64,000 nt of DNA, from NCBI RefSeq assembly GCF_003626575.1, contig NZ_RBDY01000009.1, positions 167,309 to 231,308 on the forward strand, read 5' to 3'. Below are positions 1-9,079 of the stretch, in pieces. The notes under the pieces were generated by a model. The model worked only from the letters and a program-made list of their open reading frames with translations. It searched no databases and was not told the origin of the DNA. The stretch is from Streptomyces radicis. Lineage in GTDB: Bacteria; Actinomycetota; Actinomycetes; Streptomycetales; Streptomycetaceae. How positions within the stretch are numbered: position 1 is the stretch's first letter; each line of letters begins with the position of its first letter. A program made the position numbers and the translations under genes.

Positions 1-2626
1 CGAGCTGAGCCTGCGGATCGAGCCGGGCGAGACCCTGGCCGTCGTCGGCCCGTCGGGCAGCGGCAAGTCCACCGTCTCCCTGCTGCTGCCCCGCTTCTAC
101 GACCCGGACGGCGGCGCGGTGCGCGTCGGGGGCCAGGACGTGCGGCGGCTCACCTACGCGTCCCTGCGCGCCGCGATCGGCCTGGTGCCCGAGGACAGCT
201 TCCTGTTCTCTGACACGATCCGCGCCAACCTCGCCTACGGCCACCCCGAGGCCACCGACGAGCAGATCATCGCCGCCGCGCGCGCCGCCCAGGCCGACGG
301 CTTCATCCGCGCCCTGCCCGACGGCTACGACACCCGCGTGGGCGAGCAGGGCCTCACGCTCTCCGGCGGCCAGCGCCAGCGCGTCGCCCTGGCCCGCGCG
401 ATCCTCACCGACCCCAGGCTGCTGATCCTGGACGACGCGACCTCCGCTGTGGACGCCCGCGTCGAGCACGAGATCCATGGCGCGCTGCGCTCGGTCATGG
501 CGGGGCGGACCACGCTGCTGATCGCCCACCGCAGGTCCACGCTCCAACTCGCCGACCGCGTCGCCGTCCTTGACGGCGGCCGCCTGGTCGACACCGGCAC
601 CCACGAGGAGCTGGTCGCCCGCTGCGAGCTCTACCGGCGGCTGCTCGCCGACCCCGGCGAGCTCGGCGGCGTCGAACGCGACCCCGCGGGCCTCGCCGAC
701 GCCGACGCGCGCCCCGCCGCGGGGGGCGTCGACCCGGCCGCCTGGCCCGCACGCCCGGCCGACGACCGGCGCGGGCCCGAGGGCGCGACGCCCGAGCTGC
801 TCGCCCAGGTCGCCGCCCTGCCCCCGGCCACCGACGAGCCCGCCGTCGACGAGGAGCGCGCCTCGCGCCCCGAGGAGAGCTACGGCCTGCGGCGGCTGCT
901 CGGCGGCCTCGGCGGGCCCCTCGCGCTCGCCCTCGCGCTCGTCGTCGCCGACGCCCTCGCGTCCCTGCTGCTGCCCGTGCTGATCAGGCACGGCATCGAC
1001 GAGGGCGTGCAACGCGCCGCGCTCGGCGCCGTCTGGACCGCGTCCGCGCTGGCCCTGGCCGTCGTACTCGCCCAGTGGGCCGCCCAGTTCGCGGCGCTGC
1101 GCGCGGTGGGCCGCACGGGCGAACGCGCCCTGTACGGGCTGCGCGTCAAGATCTTCGCCCATCTCCAGCGCCTCGGCCTCGCCTACTACGAGCGCGAGCT
1201 CACCGGGCGCGTGATGACCCGGATGACCACCGACGTCGACGCGCTGACGACGTTCCTCCAGACCGGGCTCACCCAGGCGCTGGTCGCGCTCATGACGTTC
1301 TTCGGGATCATGGGCGTCCTGCTCGTCATCGACCTCCAGCTCGCGCTGGTCGTCCTGGCCACCCTGGTGCCGCTCGCCATCGGCACCGTGTACTTCCGCC
1401 GCCACTCCACGCGCGCCTACGAGCTGGCGCGCGAGCGGGTCAGCGGCGTCAACGCCGACCTCCAGGAGTCCGTCGCGGGGCTGCGGATGGTGCAGGCGTT
1501 CCGCCGCGAGCGGGACGGGCACGAGCGCTTCACCGCCAGGTCCGACGGCTACCGGCAGGCGCGCGTGCAGGGACAGTGGCTCATCTCGGTCTACTTCCCG
1601 TTCGTGCAGCTGCTCGCCACCCTGGCGACCGCGGGCGTGCTGGTGGTGGGCGCGGGGCGCGTGGGCGAGGGAACGCTCACCGCGGGCGCGCTGGTGGCGT
1701 ATCTGCTGTACATCGAGCTGTTCTTCGCGCCGGTGCAGCAGCTGTCGCAGGTCTTCGACGGCTACCAGCAGGCCGTGGTGTCGCTGCGCCGCATCCAGGA
1801 GCTGCTGCGCGAGCCCACCACGACGCCCGAGGCCGCCGACCCGCTGCCGGTCGAACGCCTCGCCGGGGCCGTCGAGTTCGACGACGTGCGCTTCTCGTAC
1901 GGGGGCGGCGACGGCCACGGGGGCGGCGACGAGGCGCTCGCCGGGATCTCGCTCACGATCCCCGCGGGGCAGACGGTGGCGTTCGTCGGCGAGACGGGCG
2001 CGGGCAAGTCCACGCTGGTCAAGCTGGTCGCGCGGTTCTACGACCCCACCGCGGGCGCCGTCCGCGTCGACGGGCGCGACCTGCGCGACCTCGACCTCGC
2101 GGGCTACCGCCACCGCCTCGGCGTGGTGCCGCAGGAGCCCTACCTGTTTGAGGGAACGGTCCGCGACGCCATCGCCTACGGCCGCCCCGGCGCGACCGAC
2201 GCCGAGGTGGAGGAGGCGGCGCGCGCCGTGGGGGCGCACGCGATGATCGCCGCGCTCTCCGGCGGCTACCACCACGAGGTCGGCGAGCGCGGCCGGAACC
2301 TGTCGGCGGGGCAGCGACAGCTGATCGCGCTGGCCAGGGCCGAGCTGGTCAAGCCCGACATCCTGCTGCTCGACGAGGCGACGGCCGCCCTCGACCTGGC
2401 CACCGAGGCCCTGGTCAACCAGGCCACCGACCGCCTCGCGGGGGACCGCACCACCCTCGTCGTCGCCCACCGCCTCACCACGGCGGCCCGCGCGGACCGG
2501 GTGATCGTGCTGGACCGAGGGCGCGTCGTCGAGGACGGCCCGCACGCGGGGCTGCTCGCCGCGGAAGGGCGTTACGCCGAGCTGTGGCGCACCTACGCGG
2601 GCGAGCCGAGCGGTATCGGGGGCTGA
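1..2626 (+). CDS. Fused ABC exporter (partial, 5' end outside window)
   Basis: This is the C-terminal part of a single-chain ABC exporter. The open frame runs in from the window edge (first full codon at base 2). It encodes a first nucleotide-binding domain (Walker [10 protein letters not shown] near bases 47-73, signature LSGGQ), an acidic Ala/Pro-rich linker, a second membrane domain with about six hydrophobic segments (about bases 900-1800), and a second nucleotide-binding domain (Walker [10 protein letters not shown], signature LSAGQ, Walker B LLLDEAT). The first membrane domain must lie upstream. Walker B of the first domain reads LLILDDAT, with Asp in place of the catalytic Glu. That gives one degenerate and one consensus ATPase site, as in heterodimeric exporters such as TM287/288 or BmrCD. 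The substrate cannot be told from sequence. Confidence 0.93.
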   Translation, partial: ELSLRIEPGETLAVVGPSGSGKSTVSLLLPRFYDPDGGAVRVGGQDVRRLTYASLRAAIGLVPEDSFLFSDTIRANLAYGHPEATDEQIIAAARAAQADGFIRALPDGYDTRVGEQGLTLSGGQRQRVALARAILTDPRLLILDDATSAVDARVEHEIHGALRSVMAGRTTLLIAHRRSTLQLADRVAVLDGGRLVDTGTHEELVARCELYRRLLADPGELGGVERDPAGLADADARPAAGGVDPAAWPARPADDRRGPEGATPELLAQVAALPPATDEPAVDEERASRPEESYGLRRLLGGLGGPLALALALVVADALASLLLPVLIRHGIDEGVQRAALGAVWTASALALAVVLAQWAAQFAALRAVGRTGERALYGLRVKIFAHLQRLGLAYYERELTGRVMTRMTTDVDALTTFLQTGLTQALVALMTFFGIMGVLLVIDLQLALVVLATLVPLAIGTVYFRRHSTRAYELARERVSGVNADLQESVAGLRMVQAFRRERDGHERFTARSDGYRQARVQGQWLISVYFPFVQLLATLATAGVLVVGAGRVGEGTLTAGALVAYLLYIELFFAPVQQLSQVFDGYQQAVVSLRRIQELLREPTTTPEAADPLPVERLAGAVEFDDVRFSYGGGDGHGGGDEALAGISLTIPAGQTVAFVGETGAGKSTLVKLVARFYDPTAGAVRVDGRDLRDLDLAGYRHRLGVVPQEPYLFEGTVRDAIAYGRPGATDAEVEEAARAVGAHAMIAALSGGYHHEVGERGRNLSAGQRQLIALARAELVKPDILLLDEATAALDLATEALVNQATDRLAGDRTTLVVAHRLTTAARADRVIVLDRGRVVEDGPHAGLLAAEGRYAELWRTYAGEPSGIGG

Positions 2627-2761
2627 GCGGGCGTCAGAGCGGCGCGTTCGTTGCCCTGCGGGGTCGCGGCGCGGCGCCCCTGGTGCGTGATCAGCACGGT
2701 GCCGTCCCGCTGCCTGACGTGCGCGAAGCCCTGTGGCGTCCCCGTGCGGGGACCGTAGCGC

Positions 2762-3250
2762 TCACCCCCGGGCGAGCGCCGCCAGATAAGCGTCCACCGT
2801 CTGCACCCGGCCACCGGCGAGCGGGTCCTCCAGGTTCCACCAGTGGATCGCGGCGATCTCATCGGTCGGCGCGAACGCCACGGGCTCGGCCGCCTCCGCC
2901 TGGTACAGCGCCCCGCGCAGCACCCTGCGGTCGGGCAGCGACGTCCTGGCGAAGCCGACGAAGCGCAGCGCCTCGGGCGCGGCCGACTGGCCCGACTCCT
3001 CCCACAGCTCCCGCACGGCCGCCTCCCGCGCGCTCTCCCCCGGGTCGATCCCGCCGCCCGGCAGCTCCCAGCAGCCGCGGTCGCGGACGTTCACCATCAG
3101 CAGGCGCCCGGCGTTCCACAGCGCGACCAGGGCGTACGCCACCGGCGCCTCGTCGAACACGCTGTCCTCCGGCAGCCGCTCGAACGCCAGCAGCCGCATC
3201 CCCAAGGGCCCGATGGCCAGGGGCGTTTCCTCGTCCGACCCATCCGTCAT
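2762..3250 (-). CDS. Nudix hydrolase
   Basis: A 162-residue Nudix-family protein that probably hydrolyses a nucleoside diphosphate linked to another moiety. The Nudix box is complete, running from the Gly-rich GGGIDPGES to RELWEESGQ, so the metal-binding Glu residues are present. The length is typical for a one-domain family member. ATG at 3250 is the only good start, and no strong ribosome site precedes it. It is convergent with the ABC exporter gene, leaving about 135 bp between the stops. Substrate specificity is unknown. Confidence 0.88.
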   Translation of the reverse strand: MTDGSDEETPLAIGPLGMRLLAFERLPEDSVFDEAPVAYALVALWNAGRLLMVNVRDRGCWELPGGGIDPGESAREAAVRELWEESGQSAAPEALRFVGFARTSLPDRRVLRGALYQAEAAEPVAFAPTDEIAAIHWWNLEDPLAGGRVQTVDAYLAALARG

Positions 3251-3281
3251 AGGGCCAGGCTAAGACGTGGGGGCGGCGCGG

Positions 3282-5420
3282 TCAGAGGCTGGCCAGCTCC
3301 GTGCCCTGCTGCTGCGCCGGGGACAGCTCGGCCCAGATCGTCTTGCCGTACCTGCCGTGCCGCGTCCCCCAGCGCTCCGTCAGGTTGGCCACGATGAACA
3401 GGCCGCGCCCGCTCTCGTCCAGGATCCGCGCCCTGCGCAGGTGCGGCGACGTGCTGCTGCTGTCCGAGACCTCGCAGATCAACGCCGAGGGCTCCCGGAT
3501 CAGCCGCAGCTGCAACGGCCCGTCCGCGTGCCTGATGGCGTTGGTCACCAGCTCGCTCACCACGAGCTCGGTGGCGAACGCCGCGTCCCTCAGGTCCCAC
3601 GCCGTCAGCTGCCGGTCGGCCAGCTCGCGCGCCCTGCCCACCGCCGTCGGCTCGTCGGCGATGTCCCACGTCGCCACGTGCGACGCGTCGAGCGCCCGCG
3701 TGCGCGCGAGCAGCAGCGCGATGTCGTCGGTCGGCAGCACGCCTTCGAGCACCGTGCCGAGCACCTCGTCACACGTCGTCTCGAGCGACGTCGAGCGCCC
3801 GGCGAGCGCCTGCCGCAGGCTCTCCTGGCCGCGCGCCATGTCGTGGTCCACGTCCACCAAGCCATTGGTGTACAGCGCGAGCAGGCTGCCCTCGGGCAGC
3901 GAGAGCTCGGTCGCCTCGAACGGCAGCCCGCCGAGCCCGAGCGGCGGCCCCGCGGGCGCCTCGAGCAGCTCGGCGCGCCCGTCGGGCCGCACGAGCACCG
4001 GCGCGGGATGGCCCGCGCGGGCCATGACACACGTGCGCCCTACCGGGTCGTACACCGCGTACAGGCAGGTCGCGCCCACCGCGCCGCCGGGGATCTCCTG
4101 CTCCTCCGCGCTCTCCTCGGTCTCCGAGCCGAGCCGGATCACCACGTCGTCCAGATGGGTGAGCAGCTCGTCGGGCGCCAGGTCGATGTCGGCGAGCGTG
4201 CGCACGGCGGAGCGCAGCCTGCCCATCGTGGCCGTGGCGTACAGGCCGTGCCCCACGACGTCGCCCACCACGAGCGCCACCCGCGCGCCCGACAGCTGGA
4301 TCACGTCGAACCAGTCCCCGCCCACGCCCACCGTCGAGTCGGCGGGCAGGTAGCGGGTGGCCACCTCGACCGCGGCGATCCTGGGCAGTCGCCTGGGGAG
4401 CAGGCTGCGCTGGAGCGCCAGGGACGTGCGGTGCTCGTGCGTGTATCTGCGGGCGTTGTCCACGCAGACCGCCGCCTGCACGCCGATCTCCTCGGCGAGC
4501 AGCAGGTCGTCGGCGTCGAACGGCTCGTCGCGCCGGTTCCTGACGAACACGGCCACGCCGAGCGTCGCGCCCCTGGCCCGCAGCGGCACGGCGATCCCCG
4601 AGTGCGCCACCGGCTGCCCCGGCGACCCCGCGTGCCGCGCGTCGCCGCCGAGCCAGCCCGGCACGTCCTCGCCGTCGAGCAGCGTGGCCCGGCACGTGGC
4701 GCCCTCGACCAGGCAGCGCACCGGAACGGCGTCGTTCTGGTGCGCCTCCCCCGTGGCGGGCCCCGGCGCGGCGAACTCGCCGCCGCCGCCCTCCTCGGTC
4801 CCACGGGCGTCGCCGCCCCCGTCCCCCTTCCCGCCCCCGTTGCCGCTCGCCGACCGCTGCGCGATGCGGCGCAGCGTGCCGCGGCCCTGCTCGGGGTCGG
4901 GCGGCTCGTCGCCGCGCAGCACGGACTCGTAGAGGTCGACGGTGACCAGGTCGGCGAACCGCGGCACGGCCACCTCCGCCACCTCGCCCGCCGTCCGCGA
5001 CACATCGAGCGTGGACCCGATGTGCTGGCTGGCGACGCGCAGCAGGGTGAGCCGCTCCCTGGCGATGGTCAGCCGCCGCACCCGGGCCTCGCGGTCGAGG
5101 CGGATGCGGCACACGAGCACGGCGAGCGCGAACGAGCAGAGCGCCGCGATGTTGACCAGGATGCGGATGCCCATCTCGAGGTCCGGGATGGCGTAGCCGT
5201 AGCTGAGGCCGACCGACGCGATGTTGACCACGCCGACGATGACGGTCTGCCGCATCGAGAGCAGCGCCCCGGCCACCACGGGCGCGAGCATCGAGAACCC
5301 GGACCAGCCCGCGAGCCCGAAGTGGCGGGTCGAGAGGATCTGGACGCACGTCAGCAGGGCGAGATAGACGAGCACCAGCGTGAAGATGCCGCCCTTCATG
5401 CCGCGGCGGAGGAAGACCAC
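3282..5420 (-). CDS. Membrane-anchored SpoIIE-type PP2C phosphatase with GAF and kinase-like ATPase domains
   Basis: A 712-residue regulatory protein. N-terminal hydrophobic helices (about residues 10-100) are followed by a GAF sensor region (about 130-340), a SpoIIE/PP2C phosphatase domain (VGGDWFDVI and VVGDVVGHG metal motifs), and a C-terminal HATPase_c domain of the anti-sigma-kinase type (N-box ELVTNAIRHA near 622-631, GRGLFIV G-box). This architecture is common in Streptomyces, where it acts on anti-anti-sigma factors in partner-switching. I chose GTG at 5420 because GGAGG sits six bases upstream; a longer ATG start at 5453 has no such site. No antagonist or sigma gene is adjacent, so the partner is unknown. 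Confidence 0.88.
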   Translation of the reverse strand: MVFLRRGMKGGIFTLVLVYLALLTCVQILSTRHFGLAGWSGFSMLAPVVAGALLSMRQTVIVGVVNIASVGLSYGYAIPDLEMGIRILVNIAALCSFALAVLVCRIRLDREARVRRLTIARERLTLLRVASQHIGSTLDVSRTAGEVAEVAVPRFADLVTVDLYESVLRGDEPPDPEQGRGTLRRIAQRSASGNGGGKGDGGGDARGTEEGGGGEFAAPGPATGEAHQNDAVPVRCLVEGATCRATLLDGEDVPGWLGGDARHAGSPGQPVAHSGIAVPLRARGATLGVAVFVRNRRDEPFDADDLLLAEEIGVQAAVCVDNARRYTHEHRTSLALQRSLLPRRLPRIAAVEVATRYLPADSTVGVGGDWFDVIQLSGARVALVVGDVVGHGLYATATMGRLRSAVRTLADIDLAPDELLTHLDDVVIRLGSETEESAEEQEIPGGAVGATCLYAVYDPVGRTCVMARAGHPAPVLVRPDGRAELLEAPAGPPLGLGGLPFEATELSLPEGSLLALYTNGLVDVDHDMARGQESLRQALAGRSTSLETTCDEVLGTVLEGVLPTDDIALLLARTRALDASHVATWDIADEPTAVGRARELADRQLTAWDLRDAAFATELVVSELVTNAIRHADGPLQLRLIREPSALICEVSDSSSTSPHLRRARILDESGRGLFIVANLTERWGTRHGRYGKTIWAELSPAQQQGTELASL

Positions 5421-5516
5421 GTGGCACCTCCAGCGTCGAGACCTTGCGGCCACGGTAGCCGGGGAGGTGCCACCCCGCGACTGGCGAACGTGACGGAGGG
5501 TGGCGGCGCGCCGGGC

Positions 5517-6071
5517 TCAGATCGTGCGGCTCACCCGGGCGGGGTTCCCCACGGCGACGACATCGGGCGGCAGGTCACGCGTGACGACGGCACCCGCGCC
5601 GACCACGGTGTTCTCGCCGATGCTGACCCCGGGGCAGACGATGACGCCGCCGCCGAGCCAGACGTTGTCACCGATCGTGATCGGCTTGGCCGCCTCCCAC
5701 TTCTGGCGGCGCGGCTCGGGATCGACCGGATGGGTGGGGGTGAGCAGCTGGACGTTCGGGCCGATCTGGACGTCGGCGCCGATGGTGATGGGCGCGACGT
5801 CGAGCATGATCGCTCCGAAGTTGACAAACGTCCTGGGGCCGATCGTGATCCGGTACCCGTAGTCCACGCGCAACGGCGGCCGCACCTCGACGTCCTCGCC
5901 GACCTCCCCGAGCAGCTCGGTCAACGCCGCGAGCCGCACCGAACGCTCGGCGGCCCCCGTGGCGTTGAACCGCTCCGCGAGCCGCGCCGCGCGCATCAGG
6001 TCGACCGCCAGGTCGGGATCGTCGGCGATGTACAGCTCCCCGGCGAGCATGCGTTCCTTCTGACTCCCCAT
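5517..6071 (-). CDS. Maltose/galactoside-type O-acetyltransferase (hexapeptide repeat)
   Basis: A 184-residue sugar O-acetyltransferase of the Maa/LacA/NodL group, which transfers acetyl from acetyl-CoA to a sugar hydroxyl. The N-terminal Mac domain (MLAGELYIADDPDL) precedes left-handed beta-helix hexapeptide repeats (ITIGADVQIGPNVQL, ITIGDNVWLGGG, VVGAGAVVTRDLP). The conserved catalytic His is probably in LLTPTHPVD. Length is normal. It starts at ATG 6071. The large palindromic repeat element lies just upstream (6104-6675). No sugar operon is attached on this side, so the substrate is open. Confidence 0.9.
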   Translation of the reverse strand: MGSQKERMLAGELYIADDPDLAVDLMRAARLAERFNATGAAERSVRLAALTELLGEVGEDVEVRPPLRVDYGYRITIGPRTFVNFGAIMLDVAPITIGADVQIGPNVQLLTPTHPVDPEPRRQKWEAAKPITIGDNVWLGGGVIVCPGVSIGENTVVGAGAVVTRDLPPDVVAVGNPARVSRTI

Positions 6072-6103
6072 GCGGGAACCCTAGCGGGCGCTTCGGGGGC
6101 GGC

Positions 6104-6675
6104 GGCTAAGGGCTGGACGCCCTCCCGTCCGCCGCCTGCCGACCTCTGCTTTCGTGCCCTTCGGGCCTGCCCTGGCCGCCGCTCTCGTCGTTCACCGCGC
6201 GCACGTTGAGCTGATGGAGCGGGCCGGTCCGGGGCGAGCGCGCGCTTCGTTCAGCGGGCTCGCTGGACTTTATCCCCCGCTTACGCGAGGCCGGGTGCTC
6301 TCCTGAAACAGGGCACACTCTGTGTTGAACAAAACGTGCCGCGTTTCAAAAGAGCACCTGCCCCGGCATAAGCCGCGGATAAGCACCGACCCGCTACCTG
6401 AGCTCAACGGACGCCAGGAATGAAAACGCTTCCGGCGGCCAGGGCAGGCCCGAAGGGTGCGCGCCACCGCAACCGACCACCGGGAAAACGGCCGCCGACG
6501 AGGGACGCGGCCGCGCCCGTTTGGCGAACGGTCCGGGCCAGCGACGAAACCGACCGTTTACCGGGACGGCCGGTCACCCGAGGCCCCCCCTCCCGTAGGT
6601 GCCAGCTTTTACCCGCACCCACCACGAAAGACGAGGTCGGCGGACGGCGAACGGGAGGACGTCCAGCCCGTAGCC
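6104..6675. repeat. Palindromic repeat element, copy A (572 bp, left arm shortened)
   Basis: This fills the gene-free gap between the O-acetyltransferase and the LacI regulator. The bases at 6157-6180 recur as an exact reverse complement at 6434-6457 (24 bp). The outer ends also match in inverted orientation: GGCT..GGGCTGGACG near 6104 against the complement of the stretch ending CCCGTAGCC at 6675. The centre (6296-6356) is itself an imperfect palindrome around GTGTTGAAC. Relative to copy D (42370-43229) the left arm lacks roughly 170 bp. The asymmetric centre shows that A lies in the opposite orientation to copies B, C and D. No convincing coding frame was seen. Confidence 0.8.
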
Positions 6676-6714
6676 GCCCCGCAAAGCGAGCGCAGCCCAC
6701 ACAGCAAGCGCAAC

Positions 6715-7794
6715 CTACCGAGGCGCGCCCGTCGAGTCCCGCACCATCAGGTCGCCCCGGAACGTCGTCACCCCGCCGGGCGGCCCCTCCTCGCGGCCGA
6801 GCGCCAGCCGCCCCGCCTTCGCGCCCGCGTCGTGCAGCGGCAGCCGCACCGTCGTCAGCGCGGGCATCGCGTCCACCGCGAACGGCAGGTCGTCGAAGCC
6901 GGTCACCGAGATGTCCTCGGGGATCCGCAGCCCCCGCTCGCGCAGCGCCGCGCAGACGCCCAGCGCCACCGTGTCGTTCGCCGCCAGGATCGCGGTCAAC
7001 GACGGCTCGCGCCACAGCAGTTCGCGCGCGCCGTCGTAGCCGGACGCCCGGTCGTACGCGCCGTGCACCGTCAGCCGTTCCGCGTCGCCGCCGAGGCCCG
7101 CCGCGGACAGCGCCGCGCGGTGGCCCTCGAGGCGGTGGCGGGTGGTCGTCCGCGCCGCGGGGCCCGCCAGATAGCCGAGCGAGCGGTGGCCGAGCGACAG
7201 CAGGTGGTCCGTCAGGCGGCGTGCGCCGCCCCTGTTGTCGAAGGCGACCGTCAGCGGGTGCGGGCCCGCGTCGCCCGCGTCCATGGGCGGGCGCCCGCAC
7301 AGCACCACCCGCGTGCCCGCCGCCTCGAGCCGGCGCAGGCGCGCGGCGAGCGCCCCCGTGTGCGCCGCGTCCTCCACCGTGCCCCCCGTCAGCACCACCG
7401 CGGCGGCGCGCTGGCGTTGGAGGAGCGTGAGATAGGTCAGCTCGCGCTCGGGGGAGCCTCCCGTGTTGCACACGACCGCCAGCTTGCCGGGCCCGTCCGC
7501 GCGCCCCGCCCCGCCGCCCCCGCCCGGCACGGGACTCATCTCCGACTGCACCGCGCTCGCCATGATCCCGAAGAACGGGTCGGCGACGTCGTTGACCAGC
7601 ACGCCCACCAGGTCGGACGTGGCGGCGGCGAGCGCGCTCGCCGGGCCGTTGACCACGTACTCGAGCTCCTCGACCGCCCGCAGCACGCGCGTCCTGGTCG
7701 CTCCCGCCACGGGATAGTTCCCGTTCAGCACCCGGGAAACGGTCGCCGCGGAGACGCCCGCGCGCGCCGCGACATCCGCAAGCGTCACTGACAT
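6715..7794 (-). CDS. LacI-family transcriptional regulator
   Basis: A 359-residue LacI/GalR-type repressor. The N-terminal helix-turn-helix (VTLADVAARAGVSAATVSRVLNG) and hinge are followed by a periplasmic-binding-protein-like effector domain ending in the usual ISVTGFDDLPFA segment. ATG at 7794 is preceded by GGAG at six bases; GTG at 7806 is an alternative start. It is divergent from the oxidoreductase operon starting at 7878 and probably represses it through the AAGCGCTT site between them. The effector is unknown, most likely a sugar or sugar acid processed by that operon. Confidence 0.9.
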   Translation of the reverse strand: MSVTLADVAARAGVSAATVSRVLNGNYPVAGATRTRVLRAVEELEYVVNGPASALAAATSDLVGVLVNDVADPFFGIMASAVQSEMSPVPGGGGGAGRADGPGKLAVVCNTGGSPERELTYLTLLQRQRAAAVVLTGGTVEDAAHTGALAARLRRLEAAGTRVVLCGRPPMDAGDAGPHPLTVAFDNRGGARRLTDHLLSLGHRSLGYLAGPAARTTTRHRLEGHRAALSAAGLGGDAERLTVHGAYDRASGYDGARELLWREPSLTAILAANDTVALGVCAALRERGLRIPEDISVTGFDDLPFAVDAMPALTTVRLPLHDAGAKAGRLALGREEGPPGGVTTFRGDLMVRDSTGAPR

Positions 7795-7848
7795 CCTCTG
7801 CTCCACTTGTCCTAGCCGGTGGGGAGAGGTTAGCTTCTCTCCGGGTAG

Positions 7849-7858
7849 AAAGCGCTTA
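7849..7858. promoter_or_regulatory. Putative LacI-type operator
   Basis: AAAGCGCTTA sits in the 80-bp divergent region between the LacI regulator and the oxidoreductase operon. The core AAGCGCTT is a perfect palindrome and fits the AANCGNTT-like half-sites of LacI-family operators. GGAGGG for the downstream gene follows at 7865-7870. The assignment is by position and symmetry only. Confidence 0.55.
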
Positions 7859-7877
7859 CTGCTCCGGAGGGAAGGGC

Positions 7878-9041
7878 ATGACGACGAAGAGGACCGTCCG
7901 GATCGCCATGAACGGCGTGACCGGCCGGATGGGCTACCGCCAGCACCTGGTGCGTTCGCTCCTCGCCATCCGCGAGGAGGGCGGCCTGGACGTGGGCGAC
8001 GGCACCGTGATCTGGCCCGAGCCCGTGCTGGTCGGCAGGCGCGAGCACGCGCTGCGCGCCCTGGCCGAGCGCCATGGCCTCGACCAGGCCACCGCGGTCT
8101 CCACCGACCTGGACGCGGTGCTCGGCGACGACGCCGTCGACATCTACTTCGACTCCCAGATCACGCTGGCCCGCGAGGAGGCCATCGCCAAGGCGATCGC
8201 CGCGGGCAAGCACATCTACACCGAGAAGCCCACCGCCACGGGCCTCGACGGCGCGCTCGCGCTGGCCAGGCAGGCGGCGGACGCGGGGGTCAAGCACGGC
8301 GTCGTGCAGGACAAGCTGTTCCTGCCGGGGCTGCTCAAGCTCAAGCGGTTGCTCGACGGCGGCTTCTTCGGGCGCGTGCTCTCGGTGCGCGGCGAGTTCG
8401 GCTACTGGGTCTTCGAGGGCGACTGGCAGGAGGCGCAGCGCCCCTCGTGGAACTACCGCTCCCAGGACGGCGGCGGCATCGTCGTGGACATGTTCCCGCA
8501 CTGGGAGTACGTGCTGCACGAGCTGTTCGGGCGCGTCGAGTCGGTGCAGGCGCTGGTCACCACGCACATCCCGCGGCGCTGGGACGAGGGCGGCGCGCCC
8601 TACGACGCCACCGCCGACGACGCGGCCTACGGCATCTTCGAGCTGGCCGGGGGCGCGATCGCGCAGATCAACTCCTCGTGGGCGGTCCGCGTCAACCGCG
8701 ACGAGCTGGTGGAGTTCCAGGTCGACGGCACCGAGGGCTCGGCGGTCGCGGGCCTGCGCAACTGCCGCGCGCAGCACCGTTCGGCCACGCCCAAGCCCGT
8801 GTGGAACCCCGACCTGCCCGCCACCGAGGTCTTCCGCGACCAGTGGCAGGAGGTTCCCGACAACGGTGTGTTCGACAACGGCTTCAAGGCGCAGTGGGAG
8901 CTGTTCCTGCGCCATGTCGTGCTCGACGAGCCGTACACGTGGGACCTGCTCGCCGGGGCGCGGGGCGTGCAGCTGGCCGAGCTCGGGCTCGCCTCGTCGG
9001 CCGAGGGCCGCCGCCTGCCCGTCCCCGAGCTGACCCTGTGA
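7878..9041 (+). CDS. Gfo/Idh/MocA-family oxidoreductase
   Basis: A 387-residue NAD(P)-dependent sugar or inositol-type dehydrogenase. The Rossmann N-terminus (IAMNGVTGRMGYR), the EKPTATG motif containing the Lys of the conserved EKP signature, and the C-terminal Gfo/Idh domain are all visible. GGAGGG lies 7 bases before ATG 7878. It is first of a three-gene operon with the DUF993 protein and a sugar-phosphate isomerase-like protein, and is probably repressed by the divergent LacI regulator. The operon looks like oxidation followed by isomerisation or aldol cleavage of an uncommon sugar; the actual substrate is not deducible. Confidence 0.9.
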   Translation: MTTKRTVRIAMNGVTGRMGYRQHLVRSLLAIREEGGLDVGDGTVIWPEPVLVGRREHALRALAERHGLDQATAVSTDLDAVLGDDAVDIYFDSQITLAREEAIAKAIAAGKHIYTEKPTATGLDGALALARQAADAGVKHGVVQDKLFLPGLLKLKRLLDGGFFGRVLSVRGEFGYWVFEGDWQEAQRPSWNYRSQDGGGIVVDMFPHWEYVLHELFGRVESVQALVTTHIPRRWDEGGAPYDATADDAAYGIFELAGGAIAQINSSWAVRVNRDELVEFQVDGTEGSAVAGLRNCRAQHRSATPKPVWNPDLPATEVFRDQWQEVPDNGVFDNGFKAQWELFLRHVVLDEPYTWDLLAGARGVQLAELGLASSAEGRRLPVPELTL

Positions 9042-9079
9042 GCACCGTGCGAGAAGGGACGCGAGAAGGGAAACGCGCC

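Noticed and set aside
3267..6209. Long plus-strand open frame opposite the phosphatase and acetyltransferase genes
   Set aside because: The opposite strand encodes two clearly recognisable proteins; this frame shows no domain and spans two unrelated genes.
6419..6436. GAAAACGCTTCC in the palindromic element as a CebR or LacI operator
   Set aside because: It is part of the conserved element arm, not symmetrical enough, and unrelated to sugar genes at copy D.
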